A DNA stretch of 64,000 nucleotides. Source: Lachnospiraceae bacterium (GTDB lineage Bacteria; Bacillota; Clostridia; Lachnospirales; Lachnospiraceae). Of this stretch, positions 8,265-16,283 are shown one piece after another. The stretch's first letter is position 1, and each line of letters begins with the position of its first letter. The stretch is from positions 1-64,000 of the forward strand of contig JAKSPC010000006.1 of NCBI GenBank assembly GCA_024405155.1, given 5' to 3'. Made by a program: the position numbers and the translations under genes. The notes under the pieces were generated by a model, which ran no database searches, was not told the origin of the DNA, and worked only from the letters and a program-made list of their open reading frames with translations.

Positions 8265-9187
8265 TCTTCCTCTGTATAGTCAAGTGTTTTCATGAGGCCG
8301 TCCTTTCCGCAGAAAGATGCGGGAAAGATGGACCGTACGTCTTCAATGTAATCTTTGGGCCAGATCATGGAGGGACTGTAATGGGTGAAGATCAGTTCCT
8401 TCGGATTCGGCTCCGCTTTGGCCGCCATGGCCGCAGCCTCCTGCATGGTCATGTGGCGGTACTCCCTGGCTTTTCCCTCGCTTCCCGGTTCCCCGTACAT
8501 GCCTTCGCAGATGAAAACGTCCGCGTCCGCTGCCGCGCGCACGATGGAATCCGTGGGACGGGAATCCGTGGCGTAGGTCACCTTGAGTCCCTTTCTGTCG
8601 GGACCCATCACCATTTCCGGACGGAAGGTCTTTTTCAAGTCCATGTCCGTAATGACCTCTCCCTTCTGCAGACGGCTCCAGTACGCAAGGGGGATCCCCA
8701 GTTCCTTCGCCTTTTCGGCGTCGAAACGTCCCTTCCGGGGAACGGTAAAGGAATAGCCGTAGCAGGGAACGGAATGGCTCACCTTATAGCAGGAGATCAC
8801 GTAAGGTCCCAGCTTGTATTCCTCCGTGGCCTGATCCAGTTCGATGAAACGAAGTTCAAAGGGAAGTCCCGGCGCGATGCAGCAAAGGGACTTCGTCACG
8901 TTGTAAAGGCCTTTGGGGCCTATCATGATGACCGGATCCGTGCGGTCCGCGTTGGCCATGTTAAGGAGCATGCCCGGAAGCCCTGAAATGTGGTCTCCGT
9001 GCATGTGGGTAAAGCACATGATATCGATGGACTTGGGGCTCCATCCCACTTCCTTCATGGCGATCTGCGTGCCTTCGCCGCAGTCCACCAGAATGTCCGA
9101 TCCTTCACAGCGAAGCATCAGGGACGTGAGCCATCTTTTCGGCATGGGCGTCATTCCGCCGGTGCCCAGTAAACATAGATCCAGCAT
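8261..9187 (-). CDS. rnz: ribonuclease Z family metallo-beta-lactamase-fold enzyme
   Basis: A 308-residue hydrolase with the Zn-binding motif HMHGDH at 61-66, DCGEGTQ near 35, the downstream ligands in YATDSRPT and EGMYG, and the C-terminal HYSPS. This order matches tRNase Z (ElaC), which removes 3' trailers from tRNA precursors. Both visible tRNAs lack encoded CCA, which fits a need for tRNase Z. A general MBL phosphodiesterase cannot be fully excluded. It is embedded among t6A genes. Confidence 0.88.
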   Translation of the reverse strand: MLDLCLLGTGGMTPMPKRWLTSLMLRCEGSDILVDCGEGTQIAMKEVGWSPKSIDIMCFTHMHGDHISGLPGMLLNMANADRTDPVIMIGPKGLYNVTKSLCCIAPGLPFELRFIELDQATEEYKLGPYVISCYKVSHSVPCYGYSFTVPRKGRFDAEKAKELGIPLAYWSRLQKGEVITDMDLKKTFRPEMVMGPDRKGLKVTYATDSRPTDSIVRAAADADVFICEGMYGEPGSEGKAREYRHMTMQEAAAMAAKAEPNPKELIFTHYSPSMIWPKDYIEDVRSIFPASFCGKDGLMKTLDYTEEE

Positions 9188-9189
9188 AA

Positions 9190-9615
9190 TTACAGTTTCA
9201 TGATCACCGCATCTTCCTGCGGGTCCTTATAATAATTCCTTCTTCTTGCGATCTCCGTAAAGCCTGCGTTTTCGTAGAGTCTTCTTGCCGCCGTATTGCC
9301 TTCCCGGACTTCCAGAAAGATCCCTTTCTCCCGGTCCGCCCGCGAAAGAAGCGCCGACAGGATCTCTTTTCCGATGCCCTTTCCTCTTTTTTCTGCCGAA
9401 ACGCCGATGAGAAGGATCTCGCCGTCGTCGATCTGTCTGAGGATGCCATAGCCGACCGGTTCACCGTCTTCCAGGGCGATCACCGGATGATCGTAGGCGT
9501 TGCGGATATTTTCCGAAAAAGCGTCTTTTCCCCAGGGACTTTCCGGAAATACGGCCGCGTCAAGCTTTGCCGTCTCTTCCAGAAACCGCTCTGAAAGATC
9601 CGTGATCTCAAGCAT
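9190..9615 (-). CDS. rimI: ribosomal protein S18 alanine N-acetyltransferase (GNAT)
   Basis: A 141-residue GNAT. The acetyl-CoA loop is EKRGKGIGKEIL, followed by FLEVREGNTAARRLYENAGF, the RimI-type motif B region. RimI acetylates the N-terminus of S18, and its gene often lies next to tsaB. The start overlaps the tsaB stop codon by 8 bases. Confidence 0.9.
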   Translation of the reverse strand: MLEITDLSERFLEETAKLDAAVFPESPWGKDAFSENIRNAYDHPVIALEDGEPVGYGILRQIDDGEILLIGVSAEKRGKGIGKEILSALLSRADREKGIFLEVREGNTAARRLYENAGFTEIARRRNYYKDPQEDAVIMKL

Positions 9616-10363
9616 GTTTTTTGTCTCCCCTGGCGATCTTCTTTAAGGAGCGGCTGCCCGCATCCTCCAGCGTTCCCGCCTTCTCCATCTGCTCTGCCAG
9701 AGGGATCCTTAAATAATCCGGCACCAGGTCATCCGAGGATACGGTATTCCCCGCGGCCAGTTCCTCCGCCGCCAGCACCGCAATGGAGGAAGCCTTCTGA
9801 AGGCTGCTTCCGGGAGCCGCAAACACCGCTCTCTTTCCCAGCCTCTCTTCGATCCGTTCTCTGTGAACGGGGGCGCCGTCACCCAGAAAGATGCATCTGC
9901 CGGTCTTTCCGGCCTTTTCCTCTACGATATCCAGGTAATCCTCCACAGAAAGAGCGCTGTCAGAAAGCAGCTGCTTTCCGTTTCGGAAAAGAGCCGCATA
10001 GACCTGGCCTCTTCTGGCGTCCATCAGCGGGCACACGAAACAGCCCGGCGCAAAAATGTTCCGGGAAAGTCCCATAAGCGACGAGACCTTTACCGCCGGT
10101 TTATTCAGGGCGAGCGTCAGTCCCTTTACCGTGGCGACGCCGATCCGCAGTCCCGTAAAGGAGCCGGGGCCTGCCGATACCGCCACCGCATCCAGTGCAG
10201 TAAGGTCAATGCCGCAGATCTTCGTCATGGACTCGATGAGAGGCATCAGCGTCACGGAGTGCGTGAGCTTGTCCGTGATCGTAAACTCCGCTTTGATTTT
10301 TCCGTCTTCCCAGAAAGCCACGCTTGCCGGCGTTCCGGAAGATTCCACAGCCAGTATTTTCAT
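9608..10363 (-). CDS. tsaB: tRNA threonylcarbamoyladenosine biosynthesis protein TsaB
   Basis: A 251-residue TsaD paralogue that scaffolds the t6A complex. MKILAVESSG opens the ASKHA fold, and SAGPGSFTGLRIGVATVKGL (about 87-106) is the strongest TsaB signature. It lacks the TsaD HxxxH metal site, as expected. The start overlaps the tsaE stop codon (ATGA). Confidence 0.95.
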   Translation of the reverse strand: MKILAVESSGTPASVAFWEDGKIKAEFTITDKLTHSVTLMPLIESMTKICGIDLTALDAVAVSAGPGSFTGLRIGVATVKGLTLALNKPAVKVSSLMGLSRNIFAPGCFVCPLMDARRGQVYAALFRNGKQLLSDSALSVEDYLDIVEEKAGKTGRCIFLGDGAPVHRERIEERLGKRAVFAAPGSSLQKASSIAVLAAEELAAGNTVSSDDLVPDYLRIPLAEQMEKAGTLEDAGSRSLKKIARGDKKHA

Positions 10364-10779
10364 CCAAACTCGATCCTTCTGTAGTCAAAACCTTTTTCGG
10401 GCACTTTTTCGATCTTTACGTGGACGGCCGTTTCCGGAAGGAGATCCGCGATCTGCTCCGACCATTCGATCAGACACACGCCGTCGCCGTAGAAATATTC
10501 CTCATAGCCGATGGCCTCCATTTCGGAAGGATCGGCAATGCGGTACACGTCAAAATGATACAGGGGGAACTTCCCGCCCCGGTATTCTTTCACGATAGTA
10601 AATGTGGGGCTGGTGATATCCTCCCGGATGTCCAGTCCTTCCGCAAAACCTCTGGCAAAGACGGTCTTCCCCGTTCCCAGATCGCCGTCCAGGCAGAAGA
10701 TGTCCCCCTTCTTTGCTTCCTTCGCGGTCATGAGGCCAAGGGCCTTCGTGTCTTCTTCACTGAAAGAGTCTATTTTCAT
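10360..10779 (-). CDS. tsaE: tRNA threonylcarbamoyladenosine ATPase TsaE
   Basis: A 139-residue P-loop ATPase that drives turnover of the TsaBD complex. Walker A GDLGTGKT is at residues 32-39, followed by SPTFTIVKEY and HFDVYRI, both TsaE-specific. AGGAG precedes the ATG. It is the first gene of the operon, about 44 bases downstream of the predicted start from the promoter at 10830-10858. Confidence 0.95.
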   Translation of the reverse strand: MKIDSFSEEDTKALGLMTAKEAKKGDIFCLDGDLGTGKTVFARGFAEGLDIREDITSPTFTIVKEYRGGKFPLYHFDVYRIADPSEMEAIGYEEYFYGDGVCLIEWSEQIADLLPETAVHVKIEKVPEKGFDYRRIEFG

Positions 10780-10829
10780 CTATTCTCTCCTATGCTGCGC
10801 CGCTGCGTTCTGTGCGCATTGACCCTAGT

Positions 10830-10858
10830 ATCATAGCATTATTAAGCACCTGTTGCAA
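10830..10858 (-). promoter_or_regulatory. promoter of the tsaE operon, sharing its -35 with a divergent promoter
   Basis: On the minus strand: -35 TTGCAA (10853-10858), 17-base spacer, extended -10 TGC-TATGAT (10830-10835). Because TTGCAA is its own reverse complement, the same six bases are the -35 of the plus-strand promoter. Confidence 0.75.
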
Positions 10859-10881
10859 GCAGAGCCATTTTCTGTTATGAT
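10853..10881 (+). promoter_or_regulatory. divergent promoter giving a leaderless transcript
   Basis: -35 TTGCAA (10853-10858), 17-base spacer, extended -10 TGT-TATGAT (10876-10881). A start 6-8 bases after the -10 would fall at 10887-10889, on or next to the ATG at 10889. No Shine-Dalgarno sequence can fit. Confidence 0.7.
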
Positions 10882-10888
10882 TTCCGAT

Positions 10889-11284
10889 ATGAATGAGAAA
10901 ACGCCCTTTAAAATGAACATGCCCGAAGTGACCATACCTGACCTCTGCGCCAGATACAGTTCCCTTGCCGCCATTTTCGGCATCCTGTTCACCTGGCTGG
11001 ATTATCCGGAAGGGATCTACATCGGGTTCGTACTGGGCGTTGCCGCCGCAGGTCTTGGCCTTTATGCCAAAAAAAGCGGATCCTCGAGAGGATCCGCCAC
11101 CATAGGCGTTGTTTTCGGCATCATCGGCGCCATCTTCTGCGCTTTCCTGTATTTCGGCATCAGTTCCTTCTACACGCTGATCCGTGATCCCGGCACCGGG
11201 AAAGAGGCGTTTGCCATGTTGGAGCAGCTCCTCTCTTCCTACGGTCTCACCATGCAGAACTTCACCGAACTGATGGCTCCTTAA
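10889..11284 (+). CDS. small membrane protein (DUF4190-like), probably leaderless
   Basis: About 131 residues with three hydrophobic stretches (SLAAIFGILFTWL, IYIGFVLGVAAAGLGLYA, TIGVVFGIIGAIFCAFLYFG). The Gly-rich paired helices around a short KKSGSSRGSA loop resemble DUF4190-type proteins of unknown function. TTG and ATG codons further upstream overlap the promoter -35 and -10, so the ATG at 10889 is the only one inside the predicted transcript. Its stop codon overlaps the stop codon of the convergent prfB (11281-11284). Confidence 0.7.
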   Translation: MNEKTPFKMNMPEVTIPDLCARYSSLAAIFGILFTWLDYPEGIYIGFVLGVAAAGLGLYAKKSGSSRGSATIGVVFGIIGAIFCAFLYFGISSFYTLIRDPGTGKEAFAMLEQLLSSYGLTMQNFTELMAP

Positions 11285-12426
11285 TCGTTCATCTGCACCT
11301 TTCTGTCGGGCTTCCCCAACTGTACCCATTTCAGATAAGCCGAAATAAAGTTATCGATCTCACCGTCCAGCACTGCCTGGGCGTTTCCTGTCTCTTCGCC
11401 CGTACGCACGTCTTTTACCATGGTATAGGGCTGCAGGACGTAGTTCCTGATCTGGCTGCCCCAGGCGATCTGCATCACGTCGCCGCGGATGTCGGAAAGC
11501 TTTTCCGCATGGGCCTGCTGCATCAGCGTATACAGCTTGGAACGGAGCATGGCCATGGCCTTGTCCTTGTTCTGGAACTGGCTCCTCTCCTCCTGGCAGG
11601 CACACACGATGCCCGTGGGGATATGGGTGATACGCACGGCGGAGGAGGTCTTGTTGATGTGCTGTCCGCCGGCACCGGAGGAACGGTAATAGTCCACCTT
11701 CAGGTCCGAAGGATCGATGTCGATGTGGATGGTCTCATCCAGCTCCGGCATGACGTCCACGGAAGCAAAGGAAGTCTGACGCTTGCCCTGGGCATTGAAG
11801 GGAGAGATGCGCACCAGACGGTGCACGCCCATCTCGCTCTTTAAAAGGCCGTAGGCATTCTCGCCTTCCACCAGGAACGTAACGCCCTTGATGCCGGCTT
11901 CGTCGCCTTCCTGATAATCCATCAGGCTCATCTTCATGCCGTGGCGCTCGCACCAGCGGGAATACATGCGGTACAGCATGCCGTTGAAATCCATGGCCTC
12001 CACGCCGCCGGTACCCGCGGAAAGGGCAACGATGGCATTGTTGGCATCGTACTCTCCGGAAAGCAGCAGAGACGTGCGCATGTTTTCCAGGTCCGCCTTC
12101 AGTTCCTTTAGCTCTTCGCCGGCTTCCGCGGTGATCTCGTCGTCACCGTTTTCCTCCACGCCCATTTCGATGAGAGTCTCAATGTCCTCCACCTTGGCGT
12201 TTAAAGCCGCGTACTTTGCCACGGCGTCCTTCATGTTTTTCAGTTCCTTCACGGTCCTGGTGCTCTTTTCCGGATCATCCCAGAAGCCGGGCTCTTCCAT
12301 GCCCCGCTCCATTTCGGCGATCTTCTGCTTCTTGTTTTCCAGATCCAGAGAAGCGCCCAGCTCCTTTAAGGGCTCGCGCAGACTGTTCAGTTCCGATTTG
12401 TAATTGTCTAATTCTACGATTGCCAT
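11281..12426 (-). CDS. prfB: peptide chain release factor 2, without the usual frameshift site
   Basis: A 381-residue release factor that reads UGA and UAA stop codons. The peptidyl-hydrolysis motif is in GAGGQHINK (about residue 255), and SPFNAQGKRQTSFASV is the RF2-type anticodon-like region. In most bacteria prfB has an in-frame UGA near codon 25 that needs a +1 frameshift. Here the frame runs through GASLDLENKK with no stop, so the classic autoregulation is missing. AAGGA precedes the ATG. It lies 15 bases after the secA stop codon, so secA-prfB are probably cotranscribed. Confidence 0.96.
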   Translation of the reverse strand: MAIVELDNYKSELNSLREPLKELGASLDLENKKQKIAEMERGMEEPGFWDDPEKSTRTVKELKNMKDAVAKYAALNAKVEDIETLIEMGVEENGDDEITAEAGEELKELKADLENMRTSLLLSGEYDANNAIVALSAGTGGVEAMDFNGMLYRMYSRWCERHGMKMSLMDYQEGDEAGIKGVTFLVEGENAYGLLKSEMGVHRLVRISPFNAQGKRQTSFASVDVMPELDETIHIDIDPSDLKVDYYRSSGAGGQHINKTSSAVRITHIPTGIVCACQEERSQFQNKDKAMAMLRSKLYTLMQQAHAEKLSDIRGDVMQIAWGSQIRNYVLQPYTMVKDVRTGEETGNAQAVLDGEIDNFISAYLKWVQLGKPDRKVQMND

Positions 12427-12441
12427 GGTCTTTTCCTTTTC

Positions 12442-15054
12442 TTATGCGGGCTTTGAGAAATCAACGGCATCCCCGGGCTTTAAGTCGCGTCCGTGGCACT
12501 GTTTGAACTTCTTGCCGGAACCGCAGGGGCAGGGATCGTTGGGGTAGATCTTCTTGACGGTCCTCTTCACGGGCTCCCTGGTGCCGGTATCATCGCGGTT
12601 GGTGCCGGTGATCTTTGCCTGCTGCTCTCTTTCGATCCTCTGCTCCACGTGGATCTGATACAGCATGCGGACCGTATCCTCCTTGATGGCCGCCGCCATG
12701 TTTTCAAACATTTCGTAACCGGCCTGCTTGTACTCCACCAGAGGATCCTTGTTGCCGTAGGATACCAGTCCGATGCCCTCACGGAGCTGTGCCATGTCGT
12801 CGATGTGGTTCATCCACTTGTTGTCGATGACACGAAGGAGGATGACTCTCTCCACTTCACGCATCTGCTCCGGATCCGCGAACTCCGCTTCCTTTTCCTC
12901 ATACAGGCTGATGGCCCGCTCTTTGAGCATCTGCTTCAGTTCGTCCTTCTTCATGGTGTCGAACTGCTCGGAGGTGAGACGGATGGGTCCCAGAGGAATG
13001 ATGGGATACAGGATGGAGCCAAGGGCTGCGATATCCCAGTCGGCCGGGGTGGTGTCTTCCGCGATGGTGGAATCCACAGAATTGTCCACGATATCACGGA
13101 TGTAGCCCATGATGGTGTCCCGCATGGAGCCGCCTTCCAGCACTCTGCGGCGCTGGTCGTACACCACGTCACGCTGCTCGTTGTTGACTTCGTCGTATTT
13201 TAAGAGCTGTTCACGGATGGCGAAGTTGTTGGATTCGATCTTCTTCTGTGCGCCTTCGATGGCGTTGGAAAGCATCTTGTGATGGATCTCCTCGCCGTCC
13301 TCCACGCCCAGACGGTTGAAGGCCGTCATCAGGTTCTCGGAACCGAACAGACGTAAAAGATCGTCTTCCAGAGACAGATAGAACTTGGATTCACCGGGAT
13401 CGCCCTGACGTCCGGAACGTCCGCGCAGCTGATTGTCGATACGGCGGGATTCATGCCGCTCGGTACCCACGATCTTAAGGCCGCCCGCGGCTCTGGATTC
13501 GTCGTCCAGTTTGATATCGGTACCACGGCCCGCCATGTTGGTGGCGATGGTCACGGCGCCGTGCTGGCCGGCCTGTGCCACGATCTCTGCTTCCATTTCG
13601 TGGAACTTGGCGTTCAGCACCTTATGGGGAATGTTTCTCTTTCTGAGCATTCCGGAGATGAGCTCCGAAGTCTCGATGGTGATGGTACCCACCAGAACGG
13701 GCTGTCCCTTGGCGTGGGCTTCTTCCACCGCGTCGCAGACCGCCTTGTATTTTTCTTTCTTTGTCTTGAACACCGCGTCGTCCAGATCCTTACGGATCAC
13801 GGGAACGTTGGTGGGGATCACGATAACGTCCATGCCGTAGATGGCACGGAACTCCTTTTCCTCCGTCTGCGCGGTACCGGTCATGCCGGCCTTTTTTACG
13901 AACTTGTTGAAGAAGTTCTGGAAGGTGATGGTAGCCACCGTACGGCTCTCCCTCTTTACCTTCACGTGCTCCTTTGCCTCAATGGCCTGGTGCAGACCGT
14001 CGGAGTAGCGTCTTCCGGGCATGATACGTCCGGTGAACTCATCGACGATCAGGATCTCGTCGTCTTTCACCACGTAGTCCTGATCCCGGTGCATGGTGTT
14101 GTTGGCCCTGAGCGCCAGGATGATACAGTGCTGGATCTCCAGATTCTCCGGATCCGCCAGGTTTTCGATGTGGAAGAACTGCTCCACCTTTTCCACGCCC
14201 TGGGCGGTCAGGTTCACGGTCTTCTCTTTTTCTTCCACGATGAAGTCGCCGGTCTCCTCGATCTCTTCGCCCATGATGGCGTCAAGCTTGGAAAACTCCG
14301 CGCTGGCTTCGCCGCGCTGCATCTGCTTTGCCAGCACGTCGCAGGCTTCGTAGAGCTTGGTGCTCTTTCCGGACTGACCGGAAATGATGAGAGGCGTTCT
14401 TGCCTCATCGATCAGTACGGAGTCCACCTCGTCGATGATGGCGTATTCCAGGCCGCGGAGCACCAGCTGCTCCTTGTAGATGGCCATGTTGTCACGCAGA
14501 TAGTCGAATCCCAGCTCGTTGTTGGTCACGTAGGTGATGTCGCAGGCGTATGCCTTCTGACGTTCCTCGGACGACATGCTGTTTAATACAACACCTACGG
14601 AAAGTCCCAGGAATTCATGGACCTTTCCCATCCATTCCGCGTCTCGCTTTGCCAGGTAGTCGTTTACCGTAACGATATGCACGCCTTTTCCTGTCAGAGC
14701 GTTCAGATAGGCAGGACAGGTGGAAACCAGGGTCTTTCCTTCACCGGTCTTCATCTCGGAAATGCGTCCCTGATGAAGCACGATGCCGCCGATGAGCTGT
14801 ACGTGGAAATGGCGCATGCCCAGTACTCTCCAGGCAGCCTCACGTACCGTCGCAAAAGCCTCCGGCAGGATATCGTCCAGAGTCTCTCCCGCAGCCAGGC
14901 GCTTTTTGAAGATCTCCGTCTTCCCTTTCAGTTCCTCGTCGCTTAATGCCTTATATTCATCTTCCAGTGCTTCGATCTTTGCAGCGATCGGTTCAATGGT
15001 CTTTAATTCACGTTCACTGTGCGTGCCGAAAATTTTCTCGAATAAATTTGCCAT
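12442..15054 (-). CDS. secA: preprotein translocase ATPase SecA
   Basis: An 870-residue motor that pushes unfolded secretory proteins through SecYEG. Walker A is in [13 protein letters not shown] (about 100-112), Walker B in [13 protein letters not shown] near 208. The second ATPase domain has AGRGTDIKL and [13 protein letters not shown]. The C-terminal zinc finger [14 protein letters not shown] is intact, so the SecB/lipid-binding tail is present. AAGGAGG precedes the start, and a promoter lies at 15117-15145. It is a full-length, single housekeeping copy. Confidence 0.98.
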   Translation of the reverse strand: MANLFEKIFGTHSERELKTIEPIAAKIEALEDEYKALSDEELKGKTEIFKKRLAAGETLDDILPEAFATVREAAWRVLGMRHFHVQLIGGIVLHQGRISEMKTGEGKTLVSTCPAYLNALTGKGVHIVTVNDYLAKRDAEWMGKVHEFLGLSVGVVLNSMSSEERQKAYACDITYVTNNELGFDYLRDNMAIYKEQLVLRGLEYAIIDEVDSVLIDEARTPLIISGQSGKSTKLYEACDVLAKQMQRGEASAEFSKLDAIMGEEIEETGDFIVEEKEKTVNLTAQGVEKVEQFFHIENLADPENLEIQHCIILALRANNTMHRDQDYVVKDDEILIVDEFTGRIMPGRRYSDGLHQAIEAKEHVKVKRESRTVATITFQNFFNKFVKKAGMTGTAQTEEKEFRAIYGMDVIVIPTNVPVIRKDLDDAVFKTKKEKYKAVCDAVEEAHAKGQPVLVGTITIETSELISGMLRKRNIPHKVLNAKFHEMEAEIVAQAGQHGAVTIATNMAGRGTDIKLDDESRAAGGLKIVGTERHESRRIDNQLRGRSGRQGDPGESKFYLSLEDDLLRLFGSENLMTAFNRLGVEDGEEIHHKMLSNAIEGAQKKIESNNFAIREQLLKYDEVNNEQRDVVYDQRRRVLEGGSMRDTIMGYIRDIVDNSVDSTIAEDTTPADWDIAALGSILYPIIPLGPIRLTSEQFDTMKKDELKQMLKERAISLYEEKEAEFADPEQMREVERVILLRVIDNKWMNHIDDMAQLREGIGLVSYGNKDPLVEYKQAGYEMFENMAAAIKEDTVRMLYQIHVEQRIEREQQAKITGTNRDDTGTREPVKRTVKKIYPNDPCPCGSGKKFKQCHGRDLKPGDAVDFSKPA

Positions 15055-15077
15055 TTGGCCTCCTTATTTCATGCCGC

Positions 15078-15094
15078 TTCTGCCATGTGCAGAA
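15078..15094. other. hairpin in the secA leader
   Basis: TTCTGC and GCAGAA pair around a CATGT loop in the 5' untranslated region, about 25 bases before the secA start codon. It could affect ribosome access; SecM- or other leader-type control is not visible. Confidence 0.4.
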
Positions 15095-15116
15095 GGATGG
15101 CACTAATTCAGCAGAC

Positions 15117-15145
15117 ATTTTACCACCAAACCCGATATTTGTCCA
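15117..15145 (-). promoter_or_regulatory. secA promoter
   Basis: Minus-strand -35 TGGACA (15140-15145), 17-base spacer and -10 TAAAAT (15117-15122), giving a leader of roughly 55 bases. Confidence 0.65.
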
Positions 15146-15159
15146 CCGCGGCAGAATGC

Positions 15160-15284
15160 GCGGTGTTCCTGCTTACAGAATCCATGGTGCTCATGCCGAA
15201 TATTATTTAAAACGGCATGTGCATCTGTTGGCTGGTAAAGCCTGTGCATCTTTTGCCGGGAAGCACATTTTTGTTCCCCGCAAA
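15160..15284. repeat. hairpin-rich left flank of the 15-16 kb gene-free island
   Basis: TGCTCATGCCG and CGGCATGTGCA form an imperfect stem around an A/T-rich loop, followed by short GGCT/AGCC and TGTGCATC direct and inverted words. No coding signal is seen. It leads directly into R element copy 1. Confidence 0.55.
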
Positions 15285-15567
15285 AACCGGCATGTGAGCC
15301 TGTGAGCGGTTTTTGCCGGTTGCGGCTCACATAAATGCTCAGCAAATTTTTGCCGATTTGGACCTCTGAGCCATTTACCCTCGTTCCGGCTCACATCACT
15401 TCCGAAAATCCTGCCGAAATCGCCCCAAATTAGTTTACATAACTATTTTCATGTGAGCTAAATCCCGTCAAAATTTGCCAGCGGCTCACATCGCAGTTTT
15501 TTATATCCGATCGCATGTGAGCCGGAACGGCCAATAAGCGCCCTCAGGTTCACATGACAGTTTTTTA
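15285..15567. repeat. R element copy 1 (ATGTGAGCC inverted-repeat array)
   Basis: About 283 bp, alignable along its length with 33763-34043 and 51723-52003. The word ATGTGAGC(C) and its complement (G)GCTCACAT occur seven times in the fixed order F,R,R,F,R,F,R, making nested hairpins with variable loops. Constant internal blocks include TTTGCCGATTTG, GAAAATCC and AGTTTACATAACT. The sixth F (GTGAGCCGGAACGGCC) is conserved, but the last R here is degenerate (AGGTTCACATGAC). No plausible coding frame is shared by the three copies. Confidence 0.92.
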
Positions 15568-15755
15568 GGTGAATGAAAAGATGTCTTCCGCCAAAAAGTT
15601 GCACATGATCCGGGCTGTCAAAAAGCGGTATGTGAACGGATTTGCAGTAGACCGCATTTTGGTGTACCAGTCCGTGAGAAACTTTGTCAACTATTGGGGC
15701 TTTAGGTGATTTTGGATCAAAAACGAAATGCTGCGTCCAAAGAATGAGAGGCGCT
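15568..15755. other. gene-free stretch with degenerate GTGA/TCAC words
   Basis: Continuation of the island beyond R copy 1. It contains scattered relatives of the R word (GCACATGATCC, GTATGTGAACGG), but no strong stem and no gene. A minus-strand frame of 144 codons crosses this stretch and R1; I do not accept it as a gene. Confidence 0.5.
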
Positions 15756-15796
15756 ATGTGATCGGAAACGGCCTTCACTGCCGTTTCCGTGTACAT
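15756..15796. repeat. perfect 10-bp hairpin in the gene-free island
   Basis: CGGAAACGGC (15763-15772) and GCCGTTTCCG (15780-15789) pair perfectly around a 7-base loop, with ATGTGAT / GTGTACAT partly extending the stem. GCCGTTTC plus GGATCACAT near 15897 could pair with the same left arm over a longer range. Confidence 0.75.
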
Positions 15797-15836
15797 GTCC
15801 GAAAGCCCGTGTCGTTCAAAACGAGGGGAATGTGTC

Positions 15837-15885
15837 TTTTCGTTCACCAGGCACTTTTTTGGACGAAGTGCCTGGTACACGAAAA
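15837..15885. repeat. 20-bp imperfect hairpin in the gene-free island
   Basis: Arms of 20 bases at 15837-15856 and 15866-15885 match at 18 of 20 positions around a 9-base loop; the core CACCAGGCACTT / AAGTGCCTGGT is nearly perfect. Neither side has a T-run right after the stem, so it is not an obvious terminator. Confidence 0.75.
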
Positions 15886-15970
15886 CAGGCACAATAGCCG
15901 TTTCGGATCACATCCTATGCCGATCGTGGCGGCGCGGAGCGACATCTGCAACATGACTCATCTCGTGCCT

Positions 15971-16035
15971 GCGGGGACGGGCGGCTGCTATGTGGGAGCG
16001 CCGCCCCGCCCCCGCTGCGCCATATATGGCAGCTG
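15971..16035. repeat. two consecutive GC-rich hairpins left of E element copy 1
   Basis: GCGGGGACGGGCGGC (15971-15985) pairs with GCCGCCCCGCCCCCGC (16000-16015). It is followed by the near-palindrome GCTGCGCCATATATGGCAGC at 16014-16035. They lie downstream of the mtaD-like gene on the minus strand. Confidence 0.7.
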
Positions 16036-16064
16036 CGGTGTGCACTAAAGCTTGCGCCCCCTTG

Positions 16065-16229
16065 TTTCCGGGCGCGCCAGTACCCCATTGTATCCACTGG
16101 ACGGCAGGGAAACTGCCATTCCGCCTGCAGAGCAAGCACGGAGTGCGAAGCGGCGCAGATGCGGAATGCAGTTTCCCAGCCGGACACGCACAGCGAAGCC
16201 AAAGGCGGAGGTGTGCGGACCCGCGTGCC
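16065..16229. repeat. E element copy 1
   Basis: About 165 bp, matching 52027-52214. Shared blocks are ATCCACTGGACG, the stem GGGAAACTGC..GCAGTTTCCC, GCACGGAGTGCGAAGCGG and GGTGTGCGGACCCGCGT. The hairpin extends past an A-A mismatch with GGC/GCC here, where copy 2 has GTC/GAC, a compensatory change. It lies just downstream of the mtaD-like gene (minus strand) and shares no coding frame with copy 2. Confidence 0.88.
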
Positions 16230-16283
16230 TTACGGTGCCAGGAAAGTAAAAACAGCAAAGCGAAGCCGCAGCCAGATAATGCC

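Noticed and set aside
15458..15892. A 144-codon minus-strand open frame in the gene-free island
   Set aside because: It runs across R element copy 1 and the hairpins; the other two R copies do not keep the frame, there is no recognisable domain and no convincing ribosome binding site.
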